Of a stretch of DNA of 64,000 bases, positions 36,290 through 45,195 are shown one piece after another. The translations under genes and the position numbers were made by a program. Source of the DNA: Thiofilum sp. (GTDB lineage: Bacteria; Pseudomonadota; Gammaproteobacteria; Thiotrichales; Thiotrichaceae); the NCBI RefSeq assembly GCF_016711335.1, contig NZ_JADJTF010000001.1:3534001-3598000 (forward strand), in the 5' to 3' direction. The notes beneath the pieces were generated by a model that made no database searches, was not told the origin of the DNA, and was given only the letters and a program-made list of their open reading frames with translations. Each line of letters opens with the position of its first letter. The first letter of the stretch is position 1.

Positions 36290-36691
36290 ATGGCAAATCC
36301 CTTGACTATTACTGATATTCAGCAACAACGACTTACTTTGCTTCATCAAAAGTTGGCTAAATTGTACGAGCAATTTGATTTGGAAACGGATGCGGCGCGT
36401 AAGTTTCAGCTTGAGCATTTGATTAAAGATACTGAGGCGGAAATTCAGGGGCTACTTCATTCGCCCCCTTCCCCAGCCCTTCCCCCGCAAGGGGGGCAGG
36501 GAGTAAGAGAGGGTAAGCCTATGAGTGATGCTATGAAGGCGGCTTGGATTGGCGCGGCTGCTGTGTTATTGGGGATTATTATTACTGTTATTATGGTGTT
36601 TACCAGTGGGAGCAAGGGTGATTGTAGCGGCGACCTTAGTAATGTTACAGGCGGCGTAGAAATCAACTGTCATAATCAAGGGGGCAAGTAA
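36290..36691 (+). CDS. Small single-pass membrane protein with adaptor-like helices and periplasmic cysteine module
   Basis: A 133-residue protein of no named family. Residues 17-56 (with KLAKLYEQFDLET and LEHLIKDTEAEI) align with the helical module of the CHAT and SUMF1 proteins. Residues 58-75 are a proline/glycine linker encoded by a repeat-like palindrome. A membrane helix spans about 84-104. The last 25 residues carry GDC at 110-112 and INCHN at 125-129, which recur with the same spacing in the next protein. The stop codon overlaps the next start (TAATG), so the two are coupled. I infer a membrane adaptor linking a cytoplasmic module to a periplasmic partner. Confidence 0.75.
   Translation: MANPLTITDIQQQRLTLLHQKLAKLYEQFDLETDAARKFQLEHLIKDTEAEIQGLLHSPPSPALPPQGGQGVREGKPMSDAMKAAWIGAAAVLLGIIITVIMVFTSGSKGDCSGDLSNVTGGVEINCHNQGGK
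36463..36511. repeat. C/G-rich palindromic repeat inside a coding region
   Basis: A C-rich arm, the loop GCAA at 36487-36490 and a G-rich arm form a strong stem, followed by GTAAGA. It resembles the intergenic element at 53190-53229. In this gene it encodes the linker PPSPALPPQGGQG, suggesting that an intergenic repeat was inserted in frame between domains. Confidence 0.55.
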
Positions 36692-38529
36692 TGTTAAAGC
36701 GTACTTTATTGAGTTTGTTATTAGCGGGAGTACTGTCCCCTTTGCCTGCTGTTTATGCTGAGGTGAGTTTATTTTCTAAAACTGAAATCGGTGATTGCAT
36801 TCCACAAATTGATGGGCAAGTAGATTCGCTGACGATTAATTGTCACAACAGTACTATTCCTGAAGCCGCTTTAAAATCACTGGAGTCTTCTTTAAAGGAG
36901 ATGGTAGTGAAACGCATGGAGCAAATGCGTACCCCTGAAGAAGTTGAAAAACTTATGGCGGATTTACGTGAAGAAATTGCGAGTTGGGAAAAGCGCTATC
37001 ATGAGTTGGAAGCAAGTATTCAAGCGGGTTTAGTTACTGAACCTGATAATGAGCGTTTAAAAGAAGCTGATGCGGCATTGAAACAAGGTGACTTTGAGAA
37101 GGCGGCAAAGATTTTAGAAGAGTTGGCTGATAAGCAAGAAAAAGAAGTGGACAAAGCAGCCGATTATCAATACCGAGCGGGGCAGGCTTTGCAATTGGCT
37201 TTTAAGCCACAAAAAGCGTTGGAGCATTTGAAAAAGGCTTATCAATATCGTCCTGAGAATGAAACATATGCTTTTGATTATTCGCTACTTTTACAGAAAC
37301 AAAATCAGCGTAATGAAGCCGAACAGGTTTATATTGCATTATTAAAACAATGGAAAGCAGAAAGTACTCTCAATAATGCAAAAATCGCCGGGTTGTTAAA
37401 CAATCTGGCTGCTTTAATCGACGATGACACCCATCGGCGCAACGACGCTGAATCCCTTTATAACGAAGCCCTTACCCTCAGACGACAACTCGCTAAGGAT
37501 AATCCCAACATCTATTTACCCCATGTCGCCATGACCTTAAACAATCTGGCTACTTTGGTCGACGATGACACCCAACGACGCAACGACGCTGAATCCCTTT
37601 ATAACGAAGCCCTTACTATCTATCGTCAACTCGCTAAGCAGAATCCCAACGTCTATTTACCCGATGTCGCCATGACCCTAAACAATCTGGCTAATTTGGT
37701 CAGCGATGACGCCCAACGACGCAAGGACGCCGAAACCCTTTATAACGAAGCCTTAACCCTGCATCGCCAACTTGCCAAAGATAATCCTAATGTCTATTTA
37801 CCTGATATCGCCATCACTTTAAACAATTTGGCTAATTTGGTCAGCGATGACGCCCAACGACGCAAGGATGCCGAAACTCTCTATAACGAAGCCTTAACCC
37901 TGCATCGCCAACTCGCCAAAAATAATCCCAACGTCTATTTACCCCATGTCGCAGGAATCTTAAACAATCTGGCTGCTTTGTTCAGCGATGATACCCAACG
38001 ACGTAAGGACGCCGAAACCCTCTATAACGAAGCCTTAGCCCTGTATCGCCAACTCGTCAAGGATAATCCCAACGTCTATTTACCCTATGTTGCCATGACC
38101 TTAAGCAACTTGGCTGCTTTAATGAGTCAAGACACCCAAGGACGCAAGAAAGCGGAAACCTTCTACAACGAAGTACTAACCCTCAGACGACAACTCGCCG
38201 AAGACAATCCCAACGTCTATTTGCCTGATTTAGCCAGTACTTTAGGAAATTATGGTGTAGCTCACCTGAATTGGAACGATAAAGAAAAAGCTTTTGTCTT
38301 ATTAAAAGAAGCCACTGAAATACTGTCACCTCTGGCTCAACAGTACCCTAATATTTATGGCGACAAACAAGCACGTAACCTATTTTCAGCGACAGAAGCT
38401 AGCCAAGACAAAACTTACATCTGCCAAGCCATGCAGGAAGCTGTTCAGGTAGTACAAACAAGGGAAGATATTAAACAAAAAGCTGAAAAAGCCATTGCAT
38501 TTTGCAAGCAAGAGGGGATTTTAAAATAA
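36691..38529 (+). CDS. Secreted TPR protein with six near-identical 47-residue repeats
   Basis: A protein of 612 residues with a Sec signal peptide ending near residue 23 (AVYA). Just after it, GDC (34-36) and INCHN (49-53) repeat the cysteine module of the preceding small membrane protein with the same 15-residue Cys-Cys spacing. Residues 55-130 are helical and charged. TPR-like helices follow, and residues 236-517 are six tandem 47-residue units with cores LNNLAALVSDD, AETLYNEALTL and NPNVYLP. A further degenerate unit closes the array. Periplasmic protein binding is the likely role; the ligand is unknown. Confidence 0.85.
   Translation: MLKRTLLSLLLAGVLSPLPAVYAEVSLFSKTEIGDCIPQIDGQVDSLTINCHNSTIPEAALKSLESSLKEMVVKRMEQMRTPEEVEKLMADLREEIASWEKRYHELEASIQAGLVTEPDNERLKEADAALKQGDFEKAAKILEELADKQEKEVDKAADYQYRAGQALQLAFKPQKALEHLKKAYQYRPENETYAFDYSLLLQKQNQRNEAEQVYIALLKQWKAESTLNNAKIAGLLNNLAALIDDDTHRRNDAESLYNEALTLRRQLAKDNPNIYLPHVAMTLNNLATLVDDDTQRRNDAESLYNEALTIYRQLAKQNPNVYLPDVAMTLNNLANLVSDDAQRRKDAETLYNEALTLHRQLAKDNPNVYLPDIAITLNNLANLVSDDAQRRKDAETLYNEALTLHRQLAKNNPNVYLPHVAGILNNLAALFSDDTQRRKDAETLYNEALALYRQLVKDNPNVYLPYVAMTLSNLAALMSQDTQGRKKAETFYNEVLTLRRQLAEDNPNVYLPDLASTLGNYGVAHLNWNDKEKAFVLLKEATEILSPLAQQYPNIYGDKQARNLFSATEASQDKTYICQAMQEAVQVVQTREDIKQKAEKAIAFCKQEGILK
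37396..38241 (+). repeat. Six tandem 141-bp coding repeats
   Basis: Six units of exactly 141 bases encode the TPR array. Units 3 and 4 are the most alike, and the whole set is close enough at the DNA level to point to recent duplication or homogenisation. The copy number is likely to vary between strains. Confidence 0.85.
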
Positions 38530-38631
38530 GCGCAAAGACTAAAATACCCGCTCGGCAGTAAAAGTAATGAACAGCCCGAACAATCGCAGCCTGTACTAGC
38601 TCAAACTTACGTTGACAGAGAAACCAGCCAT

Positions 38632-38823
38632 GTGATGCTCAGGATTTACTCCCCCCTCCTCAACTATCATGGACATGGAAAAAAGCTCCGACTCTACGAG
38701 CGTCACGGTGTTAAAACCTATTGGATTATTCACCCCACCGACCAATGGCTCATAGTCTATCGTCCAGCAAAACAAAGCTACCTTGCACGAATCCATACCC
38801 CTTTTACCTGCAACTCTTTATAA
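38632..38823 (+). pseudogene. Remnant of a Uma2/DUF820 family nuclease gene
   Basis: The 63-codon stretch ends in KLRLYERHGVKTYWIIHPT and LIVYRPAKQSYL, which match the C-terminal part of Uma2-type PD-(D/E)XK proteins. The N-terminal two thirds are absent: upstream, the frame runs back to the TPR gene stop without family similarity. It is therefore read as a truncated relic, not a working gene. Confidence 0.5.
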
Positions 38824-38861
38824 TCCGCTTTTTTAAGTACCTACAAAGGGCTTGGTAGTAC

Positions 38862-39182
38862 ATGAGTACTTCACATTCCACACCACCTGATCAAGATGAC
38901 ACCTTCTGGGATATGGCGGACAGCTTTATTGAGCTAGCGAATCAATTAACCGAACAAGCCGCCGATCCTAATGCCGTCATTGCAGCTATGACCTATGCCA
39001 CCACACGCTTTAGTGCCTTTATTGCAGCGGTCAATTCACTCGATAGAGCCGAATTTACCGAAGATATGGATAGCAATATGGAACTCTTAAGCCGTCAATA
39101 TCGGCGTTGGTTAGGCGAAAACCTACGTGACTATCGTGATAATTTTAAAGTTTATATTCGTACCGAGGACGATCCCACATGA
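38862..39182 (+). CDS. DUF3144 family protein
   Basis: A 106-residue acidic helical protein whose FWDMADSFIELANQL start and DNFKVYIRTE end fit the DUF3144 family of unknown function. It has no signal peptide. The stop overlaps the argB start by ATGA, so the two are coupled. A link to arginine synthesis is suggested only by position. Confidence 0.75.
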   Translation: MSTSHSTPPDQDDTFWDMADSFIELANQLTEQAADPNAVIAAMTYATTRFSAFIAAVNSLDRAEFTEDMDSNMELLSRQYRRWLGENLRDYRDNFKVYIRTEDDPT

Positions 39183-40063
39183 ACAGCACTCCTAGTGATA
39201 CCGCTGCTATTTTAATTGAAGCACTGCCCTATATTCAGCGTTATGCAGGTAAAACCATTGTTGTGAAATACGGCGGCAATGCCATGACTGAACCTGCCCT
39301 ACAGCAAAGCTTTGCCCGCGACATTGTGCTACTCAAGCAAGTGGGGATTAACCCTGTAGTGGTGCATGGGGGTGGACCACAAATTAATAGCTATCTCAGT
39401 CAGCTTAATATCGAAAGTCGCTTTATTGATGGCATGCGCGTCACTAACTCCGAAACCATGGATGTGGTGCAAATGGTGCTAGGGGGCTTGGTCAATAAGC
39501 AAATTGTTAGTCTTATCAATCAAGCGGGGGGACGAGCCATTGGTTTAACGGGTAAAGATGGCAATATGATTAAAGCCCGTAAACTGCTGCTAGAACGTAA
39601 GGCACTGGATAATCAACCCTCTGAAATCATTGATCTAGGTCATGTGGGTGAAATCACCAGTATTGACGCTAGTGTGGTGCGTATGTTGGAAGAGGATCGT
39701 TATATTCCGGTGATCGCACCTATTGGAGTGGGTGAGGATGGGGCGAGCTATAATATTAATGCCGACATTGTAGCGGGTAAGCTGGCTCAAGTGCTCAATG
39801 CTGAGAAACTTTTACTCCTGACCAATACTCCGGGGGTATTGAATAAACAAGGTCAACTCATGCCCGAACTCAGCCGTGATGATATTAATAATTTGATCGC
39901 TGATGGCACGATTCACGGCGGTATGCTGCCTAAGCTCACCTGTGCTACCGATGCCCTCGCAGCCGGTGCGCGGAGTGCTTGTATTATTGATGGACGCTTA
40001 GCTCATGCCGTGCTACTCGAACTTCTAACCGATACCGGAGTAGGCACTCTAGTCACCCCTTAA
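39179..40063 (+). CDS. argB: Acetylglutamate kinase ArgB
   Basis: Second enzyme of arginine synthesis, 294 residues. The phosphate-binding motif VVKYGGNAM (residues 28-36), VVHGGGPQI, the FIDGMRVT stretch and the C-terminal HGGMLPKL segment are characteristic. The N-terminal helix (ILIEALPYIQRYAGKT) is that of the arginine-sensitive, hexameric type, so feedback inhibition by arginine is likely. Confidence 0.96.
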   Translation: MNSTPSDTAAILIEALPYIQRYAGKTIVVKYGGNAMTEPALQQSFARDIVLLKQVGINPVVVHGGGPQINSYLSQLNIESRFIDGMRVTNSETMDVVQMVLGGLVNKQIVSLINQAGGRAIGLTGKDGNMIKARKLLLERKALDNQPSEIIDLGHVGEITSIDASVVRMLEEDRYIPVIAPIGVGEDGASYNINADIVAGKLAQVLNAEKLLLLTNTPGVLNKQGQLMPELSRDDINNLIADGTIHGGMLPKLTCATDALAAGARSACIIDGRLAHAVLLELLTDTGVGTLVTP

Positions 40064-40078
40064 TCAAGCGCACTTTAA

Positions 40079-40744
40079 TCAATTAGCAGACGCAGCAGGT
40101 GTTTCTTGCAGAGCACCTGACTCTGCTGTCTTAGCGGCTTTTGCTTGGAGCAACTCTTGCAAACGCAGCTTATCTGACTCGTATTGCTCATTGAGCTTTA
40201 GTGTTTCCATTAAGCCTTGTTGAATGGCTTTATCGTAGTTTGCTAAATCAGCCTCACTGGTTTTAATAAAGCCCTCTAAGGTCTTAATCTGATCTTTATC
40301 TTTGGTTTTAGCCAACTTGTCGCGTTGCTTATTAAGATCGGTGGCTAATTTAGCGCGAGTTTCACGTAATTGACCCAAGCTAGACTTTTGCAGATTGAGG
40401 CGGCTTTCATAAACTGCCACTAACTCATCTACCGTTGCGTAGGTATCCAGCAAATTTTGCTCTAGTACCGCTTTATACTTCGCCTCTTCAGCTAATTGCT
40501 GTTGTTTAAGCTTGGCTTCTTTAGCAGCGGCTAATTCGGCGGCGGTTTTAGCCGGAGGCGCTACTTTAACAGTAGTCCCTTGCTTATTTAGCTCAGCATG
40601 CCCTAGACCTGTCACTTGGGGAGGAATCTTATCTGAGTAGCTCACCTTACCATTCGCATCAACCCAACGATAAAGCTCAGCCTGCACTCCTGTAGTACAG
40701 CATAGCAGTATACAACTTAGGACAAGATAGGCACGTTTGATCAT
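40079..40744 (-). CDS. DUF4124 domain periplasmic coiled-coil protein
   Basis: A 221-residue exported protein with a signal peptide ending near residue 22 (GVQA). The DUF4124 motif LYRWVDANGKVSYSDKIPP follows immediately. Residues 65-205 are charged and helical, probably a coiled coil. The function of this envelope family is unknown. It is convergent with argB, with only 15 bases between the stops. Confidence 0.82.
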   Translation of the reverse strand: MIKRAYLVLSCILLCCTTGVQAELYRWVDANGKVSYSDKIPPQVTGLGHAELNKQGTTVKVAPPAKTAAELAAAKEAKLKQQQLAEEAKYKAVLEQNLLDTYATVDELVAVYESRLNLQKSSLGQLRETRAKLATDLNKQRDKLAKTKDKDQIKTLEGFIKTSEADLANYDKAIQQGLMETLKLNEQYESDKLRLQELLQAKAAKTAESGALQETPAASAN

Positions 40745-40995
40745 GATAATGGCCCGATTATTAGTATAAACATAAGAGCTTTTAATAAAGCCAATACCTG
40801 TTAATCATCCCATACTTGTACCTAGCTTGCTGAATTATCAGATAAATGGAAAAATATCTTCTTTATAAATCGCTAGCTTCCTAAACCTTCCATTAATAAT
40901 TTTTATTACAACACTCATCAGGAAGTCACTGTTTAGCACCTGCCCACTATTCTTAGAATGGGGCTATTCAGTCAATCATAAAAAGTACTACCACC

Positions 40996-42594
40996 ATGAA
41001 ACAACCTGCTCAACCTTCGCGCCGTCAATTTTTAAAACTTTCCAGTGCCGCTGCGGGCGTGGGTCTAGCCGCGACCAGTCCTAGCGCTAATGCGTTTTTA
41101 TTTACCACTACTAAACCCGCTCGTACTATTAAAGCCGTGGTCATTGGTACGGGCTTTGGTGGAGCCGTTGCGGGGCTGCGTTTAGGTCAAGCGGGCGTTA
41201 AAACCTTAATGATTGAGCGCGGTCAATGGTGGCGTACTCAAGCCAATTTTAATGTGTTTAGTGCGAACTTACCCGCTGATCACCGTAGCTCATGGTTTAA
41301 AACCCTCTCCTCCCCACCCGTTAAAATCGAGTTGCCCGTGCTACCCTATGCCGGAGTGCTGGACTATACCGATTTTAATGGCTTGCGTACCTATCAAGGG
41401 GCGGCAGTTGGCGGTGGCTCCATTGTGTATGGCGGGGTTACGGTGCGTTCACCCAATTTCGTACTACAATCGATTTTTAATGGGCAGGTTAATGTGAGTG
41501 AGATGGAGACCAAATACTATCCTCGCGCCGAGGCTATTATTAGAGCGTCTACCATTCCTGAGGATTTGTTGAATACTCAATACTATCGTTATGCCCAAGT
41601 CTTTAAACAACATGCTGAAAAGGCTGGCTATACCGTAAAACCCACCCCCAGCGCCTATGACTTTGATATTATTCGCAAAGAAATTAATGGCACTATTAAA
41701 GCCTCGGCGATTAATGGCGAAACGATTTACGGTAATAATAATGGCTGTAAAAAATCCCTCGATAAAAGCTATCTACAGCTAGCACTCAATACCAATAATG
41801 TCACCATTGCAGATCTCACTATTGTGGATAGTATTAAGCCGTTCGGCGCGGGCTATAGCGTGTTTACCCGTAAGATCAATGATTGGGGTACAACGCTTTA
41901 TTATGAAGAAATCCGTTGTGAGTACTTATTTCTAGGCGCTGGTGTGGTAGGCACGAATACTTTACTACTGAAAGCCAAAGCAGAAGGTAGCCTGCCTAAT
42001 TTAAATCAACATGTAGGTACTAAAGTGGGTGGCAATGGCGATGTGACTTGGGCGCGTACCGTGCCAGAGGCATTAGGGGCTAAACAAGCGGCTCCCCTGA
42101 CCCAAACCATAGAAGACTTTAGTAATCCTTATGGTCCTATGACCCTAGAATGTGCCTATTTCCCCACAGGCATTGATCTGCGCTCACTGGTGCAATTAGG
42201 GGTGCATTTCGACAAGGATCGTACCGGTCCTGGCACTTTTACCTACTCTAAGTGGCAAAATAAACTCACTATGAATTGGCCCAGCGATGCAGGCACTAAA
42301 CCTACTCAAGCCCATGAACATATTGTCAATCGTTTAAATCGCATTAATGGTGGCATTAGTGGCGTGCCCATTTTTATTACTAAACCCTCCACGACACGGG
42401 TTGCACACCCTTTAGGGGGCATACCTTTAGGTTTAGCGACGGATGCTTATGGGCGACTTTATGGATATAAGCGTTTATATGTCGTCGATGGCAGTTTAAT
42501 TCCGGGGTCGTGCTTAGCTAACCCTTCACTGACGATTGCTGCACTAGCAGAGCGCAATATGGAAACGATATTAGCACAGGATATACGGGCTTAA
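40996..42594 (+). CDS. GMC-type flavin oxidoreductase, Tat-exported (cholesterol-oxidase-like)
   Basis: A protein of 532 residues with a Tat leader (SRRQFLKLSSAAAG, residues 8-21). The FAD dinucleotide motif VVIGTGFGGAVAG lies near 46-58, and the C-terminal HPLGGIPLG and YVVDGSLIPGSCLANPS motifs belong to the GMC/cholesterol oxidase group. It oxidises an alcohol in the periplasm; the substrate is unknown. The gene stands alone with a 250-base upstream gap and a terminator after it. Confidence 0.87.
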   Translation: MKQPAQPSRRQFLKLSSAAAGVGLAATSPSANAFLFTTTKPARTIKAVVIGTGFGGAVAGLRLGQAGVKTLMIERGQWWRTQANFNVFSANLPADHRSSWFKTLSSPPVKIELPVLPYAGVLDYTDFNGLRTYQGAAVGGGSIVYGGVTVRSPNFVLQSIFNGQVNVSEMETKYYPRAEAIIRASTIPEDLLNTQYYRYAQVFKQHAEKAGYTVKPTPSAYDFDIIRKEINGTIKASAINGETIYGNNNGCKKSLDKSYLQLALNTNNVTIADLTIVDSIKPFGAGYSVFTRKINDWGTTLYYEEIRCEYLFLGAGVVGTNTLLLKAKAEGSLPNLNQHVGTKVGGNGDVTWARTVPEALGAKQAAPLTQTIEDFSNPYGPMTLECAYFPTGIDLRSLVQLGVHFDKDRTGPGTFTYSKWQNKLTMNWPSDAGTKPTQAHEHIVNRLNRINGGISGVPIFITKPSTTRVAHPLGGIPLGLATDAYGRLYGYKRLYVVDGSLIPGSCLANPSLTIAALAERNMETILAQDIRA

Positions 42595-42603
42595 GCACCA
42601 TAA

Positions 42604-42634
42604 CCCAGTACTCCCCTAGTTGAGGAGTGCTGGG
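42604..42634. terminator. Bidirectional stem-loop between GMC gene and corC
   Basis: An 11-base inverted repeat (CCCAGTACTCC / GGAGTGCTGGG, one G-T pair) with a 9-base loop lies between the convergent stops, 10 bases after the GMC gene and 9 bases before the corC end. It is a good shared-terminator candidate. Confidence 0.6.
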
Positions 42635-42642
42635 AACTTGGT

Positions 42643-43506
42643 TTAAGTCACAGGAGTGGTATGAGGCTGCTTGCCCACCAACACTTCAATTTGCTCAATA
42701 CGGCGACTGTCCCCCAATAGCACACGCAGGGTTAAATCGCCAATCGTCGTTTCTTCGCCCGGACGCGGGATTTTACCAAGTTGATTAATCATCAAACCCG
42801 CCACTGTGTCCGCCGCATCGTCATCTAGCTCTATCCCTACTAATTCATTGAGTTCCTCAATAGGGGTAATACCTGACACTAAATAACGCCCGCCACCTTG
42901 CTGAATAATATTAGGATCTTCATCTTCCTCATCGTCGTATTCATCATCAATATCACCGACGATTTGCTCTAATACATCCTCAAAGGTTACTAAGCCCGCA
43001 ATACCCGCATATTCATCAATGACTACCGCCATATGAGCGCGATTATTACGAAACTCTGCTAACAAACGGCTTAAGGGCTGCGTTTCAGGCACTATTAAAG
43101 CGGGGCGCACAATATCATCTATGGCAAACTCATCTTCCCGCCCGATATAACGCAGCAAATCTTTGGCAAGTAAGATACCAATCAGATCTTCACGATTATC
43201 CGCTACTACGGGATAGCGCGAGTGTTCCGTTTCCGCAATAAGCTTTAAAATGGTAGAAAAATCATCGTCATGCCCGATGAATTGCACCTGCGAACGCGGA
43301 ATCATGACATCTTGCACTTGCAATGAACTAAAGTTCACTACGCCCTGCATCATATTGACTGCATCATCAGGCAAAATATTTTTTTTATTAATGCGGTGTA
43401 ATTCTTCCATTAACTCGTCACGACTTTGCGTAGACAAGTCTAAGCGCTCAATTAACCATTGCTTCCAACGAGGTCGCGGCCTCGAATCTGAACTGTCGTT
43501 TTTCAT
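42643..43506 (-). CDS. corC: CorC/HlyC family transporter-associated CBS protein
   Basis: A cytosolic protein of 287 residues with two CBS domains (about residues 65-185, with IPRSQVQFIG and VVIDEYAGIAGLVTFEDVLE) and a C-terminal CorC_HlyC domain. It has been linked to magnesium and cobalt efflux. It overlaps ybeY by 4 bases at the end of the conserved ybeZ-ybeY-corC operon. The lnt gene that often follows is not present here. Confidence 0.93.
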   Translation of the reverse strand: MKNDSSDSRPRPRWKQWLIERLDLSTQSRDELMEELHRINKKNILPDDAVNMMQGVVNFSSLQVQDVMIPRSQVQFIGHDDDFSTILKLIAETEHSRYPVVADNREDLIGILLAKDLLRYIGREDEFAIDDIVRPALIVPETQPLSRLLAEFRNNRAHMAVVIDEYAGIAGLVTFEDVLEQIVGDIDDEYDDEEDEDPNIIQQGGGRYLVSGITPIEELNELVGIELDDDAADTVAGLMINQLGKIPRPGEETTIGDLTLRVLLGDSRRIEQIEVLVGKQPHTTPVT

Positions 43507-44015
43507 GATTCCTGATTAAGTGGTTGATAAGGGTTGGGAATACCTAACTTCCCTAAAAGCGTAATTTCTAAGGTTTCCATTACCTCTGCTTCTGCATCGG
43601 TAATATGGTCATACCCTTGCAAATGCAAGAGACCATGAATTAATAAATGCGCCCAATGATGCTCTAGCGGTTTGTTTTGCTCTTGCGCCTCACGCTCAAG
43701 TACCTCTGCACAAATCACTAAATCGCCTAAATAATGTTGATCTAACTCCGCCAATAATTCCGGCTCTAAATCAAAATCAGGTAATTCATTGGGAAAAGAT
43801 AAAATATTGGTCGCATAGTCTTTGCCGCGATAGTCAGCATTTAAACTACGTCCCTCCTCTGCATCGACAATACGCACCACACACTCACCTTGTTCTGGTT
43901 GTAATGCTGGTGCTAGCCAAGTTTGCATCTGCTCAAGGCTGGGAACACGCGGCCATTCAGCGGCATTTTGCAATTCTATGTGTAAGCTATTCATCATTCT
44001 GACTATGGCGCTCAT
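43503..44015 (-). CDS. ybeY: Endoribonuclease YbeY, rRNA maturation factor
   Basis: Zinc-dependent single-strand endoribonuclease acting in 16S rRNA 3'-end maturation and 70S quality control. The zinc motif H-x3-H-x5-H is complete (H127, H131, H137 in HGLLHLQGYDH), and the LSFPNE motif is at about 72-77. The frame starts at 44015, 29 bases inside ybeZ. ATG codons at 43997 and 43994 are equally plausible starts and would leave a shorter overlap. Confidence 0.93.
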   Translation of the reverse strand: MSAIVRMMNSLHIELQNAAEWPRVPSLEQMQTWLAPALQPEQGECVVRIVDAEEGRSLNADYRGKDYATNILSFPNELPDFDLEPELLAELDQHYLGDLVICAEVLEREAQEQNKPLEHHWAHLLIHGLLHLQGYDHITDAEAEVMETLEITLLGKLGIPNPYQPLNQES

Positions 44016-44970
44016 ACGCCTCTACGATACGTTGTACTAAGCTATGGCGCACCACATCTTTACTGTCAAAAAAGGTAAAACTAATCCCTTTGACATCATG
44101 TAAAATCTCTAGCACATGTTTTAAACCCGACTTTTGGTGGCGCGGTAAATCAATTTGGGTAATGTCCCCAGTAATGACAGCCGTAGAACCAAAGCCTAAG
44201 CGGGTTAAGAACATTTTCATTTGTTCAGTAGTCGTATTTTGTGCTTCATCCAACAAAATAAATGAGTCGTTTAAAGTACGTCCGCGCATATAAGCTAAGG
44301 GAGCGACTTCAATCACATGACGTTCAATGAGGCGCGTCACCTTCTCAATGCCCATCATCTCATACAGCGCATCATAAATAGGACGTAAATAAGGATCGAT
44401 TTTTTGAGCTAAATCACCGGGTAAGAAACCAAGTTTTTCACCCGCTTCCACCGCTGGACGCACTAATACCAAACGTCTGACTTCATCACGCTCTAGCGCT
44501 TCTACCGCACAGGCCACCGCCAACCATGTTTTACCTGTACCCGCAGGCCCTACTCCAAAGTTCACATCATGGGCACGAATACGCTCAATATAGTCACGTT
44601 GACTTGCACCTTTCGGTTTAATATAGCCACGGCGAGTACGTACCTTTACCTCATTAGGATCACGATCTACTACAGCCTCTAAGTTCGCTTGCTGCATGGA
44701 TAAATGGATATGCTCAGGGGTCAATAGAGTGTCTTGCGTTTCTGCATAGAGATCTTTCAACAACTGCTCGGCTGTGGTCACTACTGTGGGTAAACCCGTT
44801 AATTGAAACTGATGACCACGATTTTCAATCGTAATACCTAAGCGATTTTCAATTTGACGCAAATGCTGATCAAACTGACCACTTAAATTCATTAAGCGCT
44901 CAGTATCTACAGGCTCTAAATCAAAACGGATGGTGGCAAGAGGGGAAATTATAGTAGCGCTCAAGAGCAA
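43987..44970 (-). CDS. ybeZ: PhoH-like ATPase YbeZ
   Basis: A protein of 327 residues with Walker A at 141-148 (GPAGTGKT) and Walker B (FILLDEAQN). It partners YbeY in ribosome maturation. No ATG is available near the family start: the open frame begins with TTG at 44970, with another TTG at 44964, and the first ATG would remove conserved N-terminal residues. A non-ATG start is therefore likely. It is the first gene of ybeZ-ybeY-corC. Confidence 0.92.
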   Translation of the reverse strand: MLLSATIISPLATIRFDLEPVDTERLMNLSGQFDQHLRQIENRLGITIENRGHQFQLTGLPTVVTTAEQLLKDLYAETQDTLLTPEHIHLSMQQANLEAVVDRDPNEVKVRTRRGYIKPKGASQRDYIERIRAHDVNFGVGPAGTGKTWLAVACAVEALERDEVRRLVLVRPAVEAGEKLGFLPGDLAQKIDPYLRPIYDALYEMMGIEKVTRLIERHVIEVAPLAYMRGRTLNDSFILLDEAQNTTTEQMKMFLTRLGFGSTAVITGDITQIDLPRHQKSGLKHVLEILHDVKGISFTFFDSKDVVRHSLVQRIVEAYERHSQNDE

Positions 44971-45195
44971 CCTATATTTAAAATAAACATCATGGGTATT
45001 TAGTATATGTCAGCCTTAAGATCTAGAAAAGCATCTCATGCTAATTTCCCACTCATCAAAATTCATATTGACGCTAATCTCGGTTTTGTTACCATTTAAT
45101 CATCTAGCCTGCTGTTGGATAGCGACTCCACAAAATTAAGGCTTAACAAAATACCATTCACCCATATAATAACAATAACTTAGGGTTCAACACAA

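Noticed and set aside
37396..38241. Regularly spaced repeats suggesting a CRISPR array
   Set aside because: Units are 141 bp, contiguous, and encode one open TPR array; there are no short repeats with unique spacers and no cas genes.
38530..38823. Stop-codon read-through fusing the TPR protein to the Uma2 fragment
   Set aside because: The two are in the same frame, but the stop is TAA with no read-through context and the sequence between has no domain similarity; coincidence is simpler.
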